From the NCBI GenBank assembly GCA_902826945.1, contig CADEGS010000054.1, forward strand, positions 14,136 through 20,294: 6,159 nt of DNA, given 5' to 3'. This document shows positions 1 through 5,444 of this stretch, in pieces (the first letter of the stretch is position 1; each line of letters starts with the position of its first letter). The stretch comes from an uncultured bacterium (GTDB taxonomy: Bacteria; Planctomycetota; UBA1135; GCA-002686595). A program made the position numbers and the translations under genes. The notes under the pieces were generated by a model, which worked only from the letters and a program-made list of their open reading frames with translations, was not told the origin of the DNA and did no database searches.

Positions 1-102
1 CCATCGATCGCGATGCGCTCCCGCGCGACCCGCCTCGACGCGCGGGATTCTATCCGGCGCCGGGAGCGTCGAGGAGACGGGTGCGCACCGCCAGGGCGGC
101 GC

Positions 103-136
103 CCGTCCCAGCGAACGGCGTGCCGCTCCGGGACGG
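103..136 (-). terminator. Possible terminator hairpin after the pilin/HEAT operon
   Basis: A 7-bp perfect inverted repeat (CCGTCCC at 103-109, GGGACGG at 130-136) begins 16 bases beyond the HEAT-gene stop codon. Its 20-base loop can itself pair weakly (AGCG at 110-113 with CGCT at 124-127). No T-tract follows on the minus strand, so it is not a textbook intrinsic terminator. In DNA this G+C-rich, a 7-bp repeat can arise by chance. Position after the last gene of the operon is the main support. Confidence 0.22.
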
Positions 137-144
137 CGTGCCGC
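115..144. repeat. Short direct repeat, two copies of a 12-mer
   Basis: The 12-mer ACGGCGTGCCGC occurs at 115-126 and again at 133-144, an 18-base period. It lies in the non-coding stretch downstream of the HEAT-repeat gene and overlaps the possible terminator stem. It could be a small tandem duplication or chance in high-GC sequence. The rest of positions 1-152 holds no gene I can support. Confidence 0.4.
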
Positions 145-152
145 GCCACCGC

Positions 153-1340
153 TCAGCGCGCGGCGGCGAGCGTCGCGGAGGGCGCCTTGCGCGCCGGCGC
201 GCCCAGGCGCGCGAGCGCCAGCGCCGCGCCGCGCGCGACGCGCGGGTCCTCGTCCTCGAGCGCGGCGGCGAGCGGCTCGGCCGCGGCGCGCAGGCCGAGG
301 CGTCCGAGCGCGTCGCACACCGCCGCGCGCACGAGCGGGTCGGGATCGCGCTCGAGCGCCTGCTCGAGCTCCGCCGCGATGCTGCGGCGGTGCAGGCGGT
401 GCTGGGCGAGCTCCGCGGCGGCGCCCAGGCGCCCCTCGCGCGGGCCGGCGTGCAGCGCGGCGAAGGCGTAGGCCGCACGCCGCTCGAACCACGCCTCCTC
501 GCGCGCCAGCCAGCGCTGCCAGGTGGCCGGATCGCCGGGCAGCGCGCGTCCGGACAGGAGGCGCAGCGCGCGCACGGCGGCGGCGACGACGTGCTCGTCC
601 GGGTGCTCGAGCACGCCGACCAGCCGCTCGAGCGCCTCGTCGTCCTCGAGCAGGCCGCAGACGCTCGCGGCCTTGCGCAGGACCAGGGCGTCGCCGCTCC
701 AGAGCCGGTCGCGCACCTCGGCGCGCGTCTCCTCGCTCGCGCCCGAGCGCGGAGCGCCGCGCTCGATGGCCGACAGCAGGCACAGCTCGAGCTCGGGCTT
801 CTCGAACGCCAAGAGGCGCCCCAGCCCGTCGAGCGCGTCCTCGCTCCCGAGCCCGCCGAGCGCGAGCACCGCGCAGGTCGAGGCCGCGCCCTCGAGCGCG
901 GGCACGCGCGCGAGCAGCGGCTCGACCAGCGCCGCGTCGCGCGCGAGCAGGCGCCCGAGCGCCTCCGTCGCGAGGTCGGTCGAGGCGTCGCAGCGCGCGA
1001 GGGCGAGCTCGAGCTCGCCCGCTCCGCCGACCTCGGCCACGAGCGCCAGCGTCGCGCGCGGGCCGGCGGCGGGCGGCTCGCCGGCCGCGAGCCAGCGCGC
1101 CAGGGCCGCGCGCCCGAAGCCGCGCGCGGCGGCGCGCAGGGTCTCGTCGCGTGGGCGCCGCTCGAGCTCGGCCACGAGGAGCGGCAAGGCGTCCGGGCCG
1201 AGCGCGACGAGCGCGGCGGCGCGCTCCTCGCACGCGAGCGCGCTCGCGCGCGCGGTCAGCTCGAGGAAGCGTTGCTCGAGCGTCTGGCCCTCGTCGCCGG
1301 CGGCGAGCGCCAGCGCCAGCCCGGCCCACAGCGCGCTCAC
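153..1340 (-). CDS. HEAT-repeat protein, probably exported, last gene of the pilin operon
   Basis: This encodes 395 residues of mostly alpha-helical, Ala/Leu/Glu/Arg-rich sequence typical of HEAT or PBS-lyase-like HEAT scaffolds, which generally act as protein-binding superhelices. The clearest repeats are at about residues 235-264 and 318-382, where helix pairs carry the D-P-x-V-R-x-x-A-x-x-A-L-G-x-L pattern. A segment at about 268-286 has a W-x-x-W motif inserted between repeats. The first 15 residues (MSALWAGLALALAAG) resemble a signal peptide with an A-x-A site but lack the usual positive charge, so export is uncertain. The GTG start was chosen because it overlaps the upstream stop as GTGA and has a strong GGGAGGGGG ribosome-binding sequence just before it. 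Translational coupling to three prepilin genes implies a role in the same filament system, perhaps scaffolding or assembly. No enzymatic motif is visible and the exact function is unknown. Confidence 0.85.
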   Translation of the reverse strand: MSALWAGLALALAAGDEGQTLEQRFLELTARASALACEERAAALVALGPDALPLLVAELERRPRDETLRAAARGFGRAALARWLAAGEPPAAGPRATLALVAEVGGAGELELALARCDASTDLATEALGRLLARDAALVEPLLARVPALEGAASTCAVLALGGLGSEDALDGLGRLLAFEKPELELCLLSAIERGAPRSGASEETRAEVRDRLWSGDALVLRKAASVCGLLEDDEALERLVGVLEHPDEHVVAAAVRALRLLSGRALPGDPATWQRWLAREEAWFERRAAYAFAALHAGPREGRLGAAAELAQHRLHRRSIAAELEQALERDPDPLVRAAVCDALGRLGLRAAAEPLAAALEDEDPRVARGAALALARLGAPARKAPSATLAAAR

Positions 1341-2671
1341 GGCACCCCCTCCCAGAGCGCGCCCGGTCCCGGCAGCGCGGCGAGGTCGAGCCCGAGGGCG
1401 AGCGCGGGCGGGCGCCGGTCGGAGAGCAGCGCGCTCGGCGCGACCGTCGTCTCGCACCAGCCGAGCACCTCGGGGCCCTCGGCCTCCGGGCCGAGGTCGG
1501 CCTCGAAGTGGTTCAGGAGGTCCTCGTCGAAGTGCAGCTCCATCCCGTCCACGAGCCCGATGCGGCGGGCCACGCAGGCGCCCCAGCACTCGTCGCCGCT
1601 CGCGAACACGATCTCGCCCTCGGGCAGGTAGTAGGCGCCGCGCACGGCGGTGTCGGCGGGGAAGAGCACGTCCTGCACGGCCGCGATCTGGAAGGCGAGC
1701 GCCATCGGCGAGCCGTTGACCGGCTCGGCCTCGAAGCCGCTCTGGTGGTCGTAGGCGCCGGTGACGAAGACCTCGACCGGGCCGTTCGTCGCGTCCACGA
1801 CGAGCGTGCCGTCCTTGCCGCCGCTGAAGCTCGTGACGACCAGCCGCGCCGGGCCGGTGATCGTGAGCGTCGCGTCCTCGCCGATCTCCAGCGTGCCGTA
1901 GGCGTAGTCGCCCGGCGCGATCGAGCTCGACAGGCCCGTGCCCACCGTCTTGTCGCCGGCGCTCGCGAAGGAGGGGACGACGATCGGCGGGAGGGCGAAG
2001 GCGGTCGAGGCCGGCGCCGTCGCGCCCGAGACGTACGAGCCGCCGGCCAGCGACACCGTGGTGCTCGGCCCCGGCGCCGCGTCGCCCAGGCACGTCGCGT
2101 CCAGGTCGAGCACGATGCCCTGGTTGCTGCTCACGTCGCCGTTCGTCGCGGCGTGCGTGATCCCGTTCGTGATGTTCGTGGCCTGCGCGGCGTAGCTGCC
2201 CGCGGCGGAGTCGAAGCTGTCCACCAGCACGTCCTGCTCGAGCGTCAGCGCCTCCTCCGAGCGCAGCGCCGCCCGGAACAGCGGCCCCTGGCCGCCGTCG
2301 TGGCGCACGACCGCCTTGAGCGCGCGCCGGCCGCTGCCGCACAGCGCGGTCGCGACGAGCTCGGTGCGCCCGCCGCCCAGGTCGGTCGCGTCCACCCACA
2401 GGACACCCTCGCCCAGCGCCGCCGGCGTGTCGATCGAGCCGATGGCCCCCGTGCCGCCGCGGCGGATCGCCTCGAACGACTGCTCGAGCCCGGCCTCGGC
2501 CAGGTAGGCGGCGCGCCGGTCGTCCGCGCCGCCGCTCAGGCGGCGCGAGGAGCCGGACGCCATGCGGAAGACCGACACGGTCAGCACGACCATGCCGACC
2601 GCCATCAGGAGCGAGACCACGATCGCGCTCCCGCGCCTCCCGCGCGCGCTCGCCGCGTGCTTCCGGTTCAT
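1337..2671 (-). CDS. PilX-like minor prepilin with large C-terminal beta-rich domain
   Basis: This encodes 444 residues. The N-terminus has a basic leader ending R-R-G (residues 12-14), followed by a hydrophobic segment (about 15-36). That is the prepilin/PilX-type arrangement, with cleavage expected after Gly14 and no Glu at +5, as is common in PilX/GspK-like members. A Y-L-A-E-A-G-L-E-Q stretch at about 56-64 is the usual continuation of the pilin N-terminal helix. The rest is beta-rich. It carries D-S-F-D-S-x-x-G-S-Y (151-160), repeated Gly/Asn/Thr turns, and L-H-F-D-E-D-L (379-385), which resembles the F-H-Y-D-E-x-L signature of the domain attached to many PilX-like proteins (DUF7305-type, by memory). 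The protein is probably a filament-tip or priming subunit anchored in the inner membrane. The ATG overlaps the upstream stop as ATGA, and a GGGGGTGA ribosome-binding sequence lies 7 bases before it. Six cysteines in the ectodomain (for example 111, 194, 362, 366, 406) could form disulfides. Confidence 0.86.
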   Translation of the reverse strand: MNRKHAASARGRRGSAIVVSLLMAVGMVVLTVSVFRMASGSSRRLSGGADDRRAAYLAEAGLEQSFEAIRRGGTGAIGSIDTPAALGEGVLWVDATDLGGGRTELVATALCGSGRRALKAVVRHDGGQGPLFRAALRSEEALTLEQDVLVDSFDSAAGSYAAQATNITNGITHAATNGDVSSNQGIVLDLDATCLGDAAPGPSTTVSLAGGSYVSGATAPASTAFALPPIVVPSFASAGDKTVGTGLSSSIAPGDYAYGTLEIGEDATLTITGPARLVVTSFSGGKDGTLVVDATNGPVEVFVTGAYDHQSGFEAEPVNGSPMALAFQIAAVQDVLFPADTAVRGAYYLPEGEIVFASGDECWGACVARRIGLVDGMELHFDEDLLNHFEADLGPEAEGPEVLGWCETTVAPSALLSDRRPPALALGLDLAALPGPGALWEGVP

Positions 2672-3333
2672 GGCGCGTTCACCCCCGTGTTGCGCATCAC
2701 GACGATGCGCTCGGCCGAGGCCTGCTGGAGCCGGCCCGCCTCGTCCTGCCAGGCCAGCGTGAGCAGGATCCGCATGCGTCCGCCGGCGACCACGAAGCAC
2801 AGGCCGCCCTCGTCCACCAGCCCGTCGCCGTCGTCGTCGAGCCCGTCCGCGGCCGTCTCGCCCGGGCCGAGCTCCGGCACCGAGGTCGCGAGGACGATGC
2901 GCCGCTCGTCGGGGCCGCCGGGATCGCGCAGCCACACCACGCGCCCCTCGTCCACCAGGCCGTCGCCGTCGTCGTCCAGGCCGTCGTCGGCCTCGCCCTC
3001 CTCGCGCTCGAACAGCAGGCGCTCGAGCTCGCCCCACACGAGGTCGGTGCCGTCGTGGTCGCTCGCGCGCTGGAACTCGACCCAGGACGAGCTCGCCGCC
3101 GCGCCCGGCTGCAGCGCCTGGCCGTCCACGGCGCGCAGGCGCTGCGCCATGCGGTCGAGCGCGAGCTGCAGCGCCTCGTCCTGGCGCGCCACCGCCGTCT
3201 CCGAGCGGAAGGCGCCCAGCACCGAGCGTCCCAGGACGGCGGTGCTGCCGAGGAAGACCGCCAAGAGCGCCGCCACGAGCACGAGCTCGATCAGCGTGAA
3301 GCCCGTCCGCCGTCCGCTCGTGCGCATCCTCAT
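2668..3333 (-). CDS. PilW/GspJ-like minor prepilin with two acidic D-x-D-x-D-G loops
   Basis: This encodes 221 residues. It has a textbook class III (prepilin) signal: basic leader, R-R-T-G (8-11), cleavage before Phe12, then F-T-L-I-E with Glu at mature +5 and a hydrophobic helix to about residue 33. The position after the PilV-like gene, the length and the globular C-terminus fit PilW/GspJ (pseudopilin J) better than a major pilin. Its unusual feature is a 14-residue sequence, DGLDDDGDGLVDEG, present identically at 117-130 and 163-176. Both copies have the D-x-D-x-D-G-x-x-D spacing of calcium-binding loops. The ATG start overlaps the preceding stop (TGATG), and a G-run lies a few bases upstream. 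The protein is likely an inner-membrane minor subunit that initiates or caps the filament. Pilus versus type II secretion membership cannot be decided here. Confidence 0.9.
   Translation of the reverse strand: MRMRTSGRRTGFTLIELVLVAALLAVFLGSTAVLGRSVLGAFRSETAVARQDEALQLALDRMAQRLRAVDGQALQPGAAASSSWVEFQRASDHDGTDLVWGELERLLFEREEGEADDGLDDDGDGLVDEGRVVWLRDPGGPDERRIVLATSVPELGPGETAADGLDDDGDGLVDEGGLCFVVAGGRMRILLTLAWQDEAGRLQQASAERIVVMRNTGVNAP
2806..2985 (-). repeat. Duplicated acidic-loop coding repeat (2806-2847 and 2944-2985)
   Basis: Two in-frame 42-base copies, 138 bases apart, encode the identical peptide DGLDDDGDGLVDEG. They differ at 4 of 42 bases, and all four differences are synonymous third positions (Gly or Leu codons). 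That pattern suggests selection on the protein sequence rather than a very recent DNA duplication. Confidence 0.85.
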
Positions 3334-3890
3334 CAGCGGCCCCCCAGGGTCGTCACGAGGTCCACCCGCTGCGCGCCGCTCGCGCCGCTCCAGACGACGG
3401 AGACGCGCACGGGCAGGAGGCGGTAGTCGGTCGCGTGGTCCAGCGCGTCGATCGCGCCGTCGCCGTCGAGGTCGAGCGGCGTGCCGAGCTCGCGGTCCAC
3501 CTGGTCCTCGCGCAGCGTCGAGCCGTCGCCGGGGAAGGCGATCTCGCCCGGCAGGCCGTCGGCGTCGCCCTCGAGCGCGGTCAGCCCCTGCACGGCGAAG
3601 CCCGCGCCCGGCGAGCTGCCGCTGGCGGGGTCGTCGACGATCGTCTGGTCGAAGCGCGCGAAGATCTCGTCGAAGGTCTCGGAGCGCAGGCGCTCGAGCA
3701 CGCCCTCGGCCACGCCCAGCGCGAGGCCCCGCTCGCGGTTCGCGCGGTTGAGCGAGTAGCCGGACGTGAGCGAGGAGACCACCGCTCCGACCGTGACGAC
3801 CGCCAGCATGACGCCGATCGTCAGGTCGAGCAGCGTGGCCCCCGTGCGCCGTCCGAGCCGGACGCGCCCCACCCTGCTCGTGTTGCTCAC
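3333..3890 (-). CDS. PilV/GspI-like minor prepilin with dockerin-like calcium loop
   Basis: This encodes 185 residues from the GTG at 3890 and is the first gene of the operon. The basic leader ends R-R-T-G (14-17), followed by A-T-L-L-D and a hydrophobic helix (about 18-42), which is a prepilin signal. It is atypical because mature +1 is Ala and +5 is Asp instead of Glu. Residues 140-151 (DLDGDGAIDALD) match the complete D-x-D-x-D-G-x-I-x-x-x-D loop of EF-hand/dockerin calcium sites. The C-terminus (Y-R-L-L-P-V-R-V-S-V-V-W) looks like the terminal beta-strands of a pilin fold. The start is uncertain: GTG at 3899 (GGGGA 9 bases upstream) and GTG at 3872 are in frame, and all three keep the signal. 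I chose 3890 because GGTGA, complementary to the 16S tail, lies 5 bases upstream. The role is inferred as a minor filament subunit in the inner membrane and periplasm. Confidence 0.82.
   Translation of the reverse strand: MSNTSRVGRVRLGRRTGATLLDLTIGVMLAVVTVGAVVSSLTSGYSLNRANRERGLALGVAEGVLERLRSETFDEIFARFDQTIVDDPASGSSPGAGFAVQGLTALEGDADGLPGEIAFPGDGSTLREDQVDRELGTPLDLDGDGAIDALDHATDYRLLPVRVSVVWSGASGAQRVDLVTTLGGR
3438..3473 (-). other. Dockerin/EF-hand-like calcium-binding loop in the PilV-like protein
   Basis: These codons give DLDGDGAIDALD. Acidic ligands sit at loop positions 1, 3, 5 and 12, Gly at 6 and Ile at 8, which is the full canonical 12-residue pattern. Only one such loop is visible here, whereas dockerins have two and act as a pair. 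Metal binding is inferred from the motif only. Confidence 0.6.
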
Positions 3891-3898
3891 CCCTGTCA

Positions 3899-3923
3899 CC
3901 CGGGAGCGTCCCCACGCTCCGGG
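3899..3923 (-). promoter_or_regulatory. Hairpin in the 5' leader of the pilin operon
   Basis: A perfect 7-bp stem (GGAGCGT at 3903-3909 and ACGCTCC at 3914-3920) flanks a 4-base loop that reads GGGG on the minus-strand transcript. Flanking C and G runs could extend it past a one-base bulge. The hairpin lies directly upstream of the candidate GTG starts at 3899 and 3890. The loop Gs and the following A would be the ribosome-binding sequence for the 3899 start. It may therefore modulate initiation of the first pilin gene. The stem is seen in the sequence; the function is inferred. Confidence 0.35.
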
Positions 3924-4019
3924 CCGGCCCCACCTGTCGGTCGGCGCGGGAGCGAGGCTGCAACGAAATCGCCGTTCCCGCGGCGTCCCGCTCCCGGGCC
4001 GCGCGTCCCTCCCGCGCGC

Positions 4020-4048
4020 TTCGAACCGCGCCCCGCGCCTGCTAGGAT
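4020..4048 (+). promoter_or_regulatory. Candidate sigma-70-type promoter for the epimerase gene
   Basis: TAGGAT at 4043-4048 matches 4 of 6 bases of the -10 consensus TATAAT. TTCGAA at 4020-4025 is a weak -35 (3 of 6) with 17-base spacing. Transcription would begin about 4054-4056, only a few bases before the ATG at 4059, giving a nearly leaderless message. The alternative reading is that AGGA (4044-4047) is the ribosome-binding site, at an 11-base spacing that is rather long. No promoter I would trust is visible for the divergent pilin operon in 3924-4058. Confidence 0.28.
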
Positions 4049-4058
4049 CCGCGCGCTC

Positions 4059-5036
4059 ATGGCGCGCTACCTCGTCACCGGCGGCGCCGGCTTCATCGGC
4101 TCGCACCTGACCGCGGCGCTGGTCGAGCGCGGCGACAGCGTGCGCGTGCTCGACGACCTCTCCTCGGGGCGCCGCGAGAACCTGGCGCCGCTCGAGCTCG
4201 GGCCGGAGGGCTCGGGCAAGGCGGTCGAGCTCCTGGTCGGCAGCATCACCGATCCGGCGCTCGCGCGCCGCGCGTGCCGCGGCACGGCGGGGATCTTCCA
4301 CGAGGCGGCGCAGGTCTCGGTGCCGCAGTCGGTCGAGGAGCCGGAGAAGAGCTACGAGATCAACGTCATCGGCACGCTGCGCATGCTCGAGGCGGCGCGC
4401 CTCGAGGGCGTCGAGCGCCTGGTGTTCGCGGCCTCCTCGGCGGCCTACGGCGACTCCGAGGAGTGCCCCAAGCGCGAGACGATGCCGCCGCGACCGCTCT
4501 CGCCGTACGCCTCGGGCAAGCTGGCGGGCGAGCACCTGCTCGGCGTGTGGGGCCACACCGCCGGCCTGCGCACGGCGGCGCTGCGCTACTTCAACGTGTT
4601 CGGGCCGCGCCAGGCCGACGACAGCCCCTACAGCGGCGTGATCGCGATCTTCGCCACGCGGCTCCTCACCGGGCAGCCCGTCACGATCCACGGCGACGGC
4701 GGGCAGACGCGCGACTTCGTGTACGTGGCGAACGTCGTGCGCGCGAACCTGGCGGCGATGGACGCGCTCGGCGCGGGGCGGGTCGAGCCCGGGGCGGTCT
4801 TCAACGTCGGCTGCGGCGAGCGCATCTCGCTCCTCGCGCTGTACGAGGAGCTGGCGCGCCTGTGCGGCTCGAAGGCGCGCCCCGCGCACGGGCCGGCGCG
4901 CGCGGGCGACGTGCGCCACAGCCAGGCCTCGATCGAGCGCATCCGCGCCGCGCTGGGCTACGTGCCGAGCGTCGGCTGGCGCGAGGGGCTCGAGCGCACG
5001 GTGCAGTGGTACCGCGAGCGCCTCGCGGGCGCCTGA
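4059..5036 (+). CDS. NAD-dependent nucleotide-sugar 4-epimerase (extended SDR family)
   Basis: This encodes 325 residues, the usual length for the GalE/WbpP family. The NAD-binding Rossmann motif T-G-G-A-G-F-I-G spans 7-14. The catalytic set is Ser126/Ser127 and Tyr150-x3-Lys154 (S-P-Y-A-S-G-K). Family hallmarks follow: R-Y-F-N-V-F-G-P-R-Q (176-185), Y-S-G-V-I (191-195), G-D-G-G-Q-T-R-D-F-V-Y-V (212-223), F-N-V-G (248-251) and A-G-D-V-R-H-S (282-288). The reaction is expected to be reversible C4 epimerisation of a UDP-hexose through a 4-keto intermediate, feeding cell-surface polysaccharide synthesis in the cytoplasm. By remembered alignment, Ser288 occupies the place of E. coli GalE Tyr299, the substrate gatekeeper. 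A small residue there, as in WbpP, favours N-acetylated sugars (UDP-GlcNAc/UDP-GalNAc). A related epimerase or dehydratase activity is possible. The gene stands alone between divergent and convergent neighbours. Confidence 0.93.
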   Translation: MARYLVTGGAGFIGSHLTAALVERGDSVRVLDDLSSGRRENLAPLELGPEGSGKAVELLVGSITDPALARRACRGTAGIFHEAAQVSVPQSVEEPEKSYEINVIGTLRMLEAARLEGVERLVFAASSAAYGDSEECPKRETMPPRPLSPYASGKLAGEHLLGVWGHTAGLRTAALRYFNVFGPRQADDSPYSGVIAIFATRLLTGQPVTIHGDGGQTRDFVYVANVVRANLAAMDALGAGRVEPGAVFNVGCGERISLLALYEELARLCGSKARPAHGPARAGDVRHSQASIERIRAALGYVPSVGWREGLERTVQWYRERLAGA

Positions 5037-5062
5037 GGACCGCGCAGGATTCTTTCTCAGGC
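5031..5062. terminator. Convergent (bidirectional) terminator-like hairpin
   Basis: GCCTGAG at 5031-5037 and CTCAGGC at 5056-5062 are perfect inverted repeats. On the plus-strand RNA the stem extends two further pairs (G5038-U5055 wobble, A5039-U5054), leaving a 14-base loop. The epimerase stop codon (TGA, 5034-5036) lies inside the left arm, and the right arm ends three bases before the stop codon of the convergent zinc-ribbon gene. The 28-base gap between converging genes leaves no other space for a terminator. There is no T-tract after the stem on either strand, so strength is uncertain. Confidence 0.42.
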
Positions 5063-5064
5063 TC

Positions 5065-5253
5065 CTAGCGCGCCTCGCGCCAGGGGTCGGCCTCGCGCTC
5101 GCCCCCCTCCGCCCGCGGGACCATCTGCATGTGGTCGCAGTAGGGCTCGGGGCAGGTCAGCGCGACGACGGTGCGCCGCTCGCCCTCGACCGCGAACACC
5201 GGCACCAGCCGGCGCTCGCAGCGGGGGCAGAGCTCGTTTCCGGGGGATCTCAT
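5065..5253 (-). CDS. Small zinc-ribbon protein, 62 residues
   Basis: This short protein has two cysteine knuckles, C-P-R-C at residues 9-12 and C-P-E-P-Y-C-D-H at 34-41. Between them is a beta-hairpin-like stretch rich in Val and Arg. The C-x2-C-x21-C-x4-C arrangement is a plausible treble-clef or ribbon zinc site, and His41 could be an alternative ligand. The C-terminus (about 46-62) is charged and probably disordered. The ATG at 5253 is supported by an AAGAGAG purine run 5 bases upstream, and it places the first Cys pair close to the N-terminus as in other small zinc ribbons. It is likely cytoplasmic. Nucleic-acid or protein binding is a generic guess, and I do not recognise a named family. 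It is convergent with the epimerase gene and divergent from the PEP carboxykinase gene, so it is a single-gene transcript. Confidence 0.72.
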   Translation of the reverse strand: MRSPGNELCPRCERRLVPVFAVEGERRTVVALTCPEPYCDHMQMVPRAEGGEREADPWREAR

Positions 5254-5346
5254 GCTGCTCTCTTGGGCCGCGTCGGGGGGGAAGTCACGCCCCCGGGGCC
5301 GGCCGCTCCCTCTGGACCCGGCGGGAGCGCGAGCGAACGGCGCGCC

Positions 5347-5375
5347 TTGTCCGGCCCGCGCGCGGGCGCTATCGT
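5347..5375 (+). promoter_or_regulatory. Candidate promoter for the PEP carboxykinase gene
   Basis: TTGTCC (5347-5352) and TATCGT (5370-5375) are separated by exactly 17 bases. They resemble -35 and -10 elements, with the conserved TTG and TAT present. The spacer contains a CCCGCG/CGCGGG palindrome that could be an operator or just high-GC chance. The predicted start near 5382 would give an untranslated leader of about 60 bases, including a locally T-rich stretch at 5384-5393. No clear ribosome-binding sequence precedes the ATG at 5445. Confidence 0.3.
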
Positions 5376-5444
5376 GTACCGCCTTTCTTTTGTTCGCGGG
5401 CGGACCGCTCGCGCCTCTCCCCACCGTTCCGCCGCCACGGTCCC

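Noticed and set aside
47..52. TAGAAT on the minus strand, a -10-like element upstream of an ATG at 4-2
   Set aside because: It matches the -10 consensus well, but no -35 is found at 16-18 bases, and only one codon of any downstream gene would be in the window, so no gene or promoter can be supported.
153..1340. Very frequent CTCGAG/GAGCTC hexamers
   Set aside because: They follow from repeated Leu-Glu and Glu-Leu codon pairs (CTC, GAG) in a helical high-GC protein and are not a distinct repeat family.
81..1631. Long plus-strand open frame opposite the HEAT-repeat gene (516 residues)
   Set aside because: The translation is low-complexity Arg/Ala/Glu/Gly without recognisable motifs, and it mirrors the antisense of a well-supported gene. 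Long stop-free frames are expected at this G+C content.
2316..2762. Small plus-strand frames at 2316-2507 and 2562-2762
   Set aside because: They lie antisense to the PilX-like and PilW-like genes, and show no motif or ribosome-binding support.
1151..3751. Very long plus-strand open frame (866 residues) across the pilin operon
   Set aside because: It crosses three clear minus-strand pilin genes and their overlaps, has Arg/Ser/Pro-rich low-complexity content and no domain. It is a high-GC shadow.
3435..4058. Upstream in-frame extension of the epimerase open frame (to 3435)
   Set aside because: The frame is open far upstream by chance, but the Rossmann motif begins 7 residues after the ATG at 4059, as in family members. 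The extension overlaps the minus-strand pilin gene and looks like shadow sequence.
5254..5424. N-terminal extension of the zinc-ribbon protein to an ATG at 5424
   Set aside because: The extension is Arg/Gly/Ala-rich low complexity, would overlap the candidate pckA promoter, and lacks the purine-rich ribosome-binding sequence present before the ATG at 5253.
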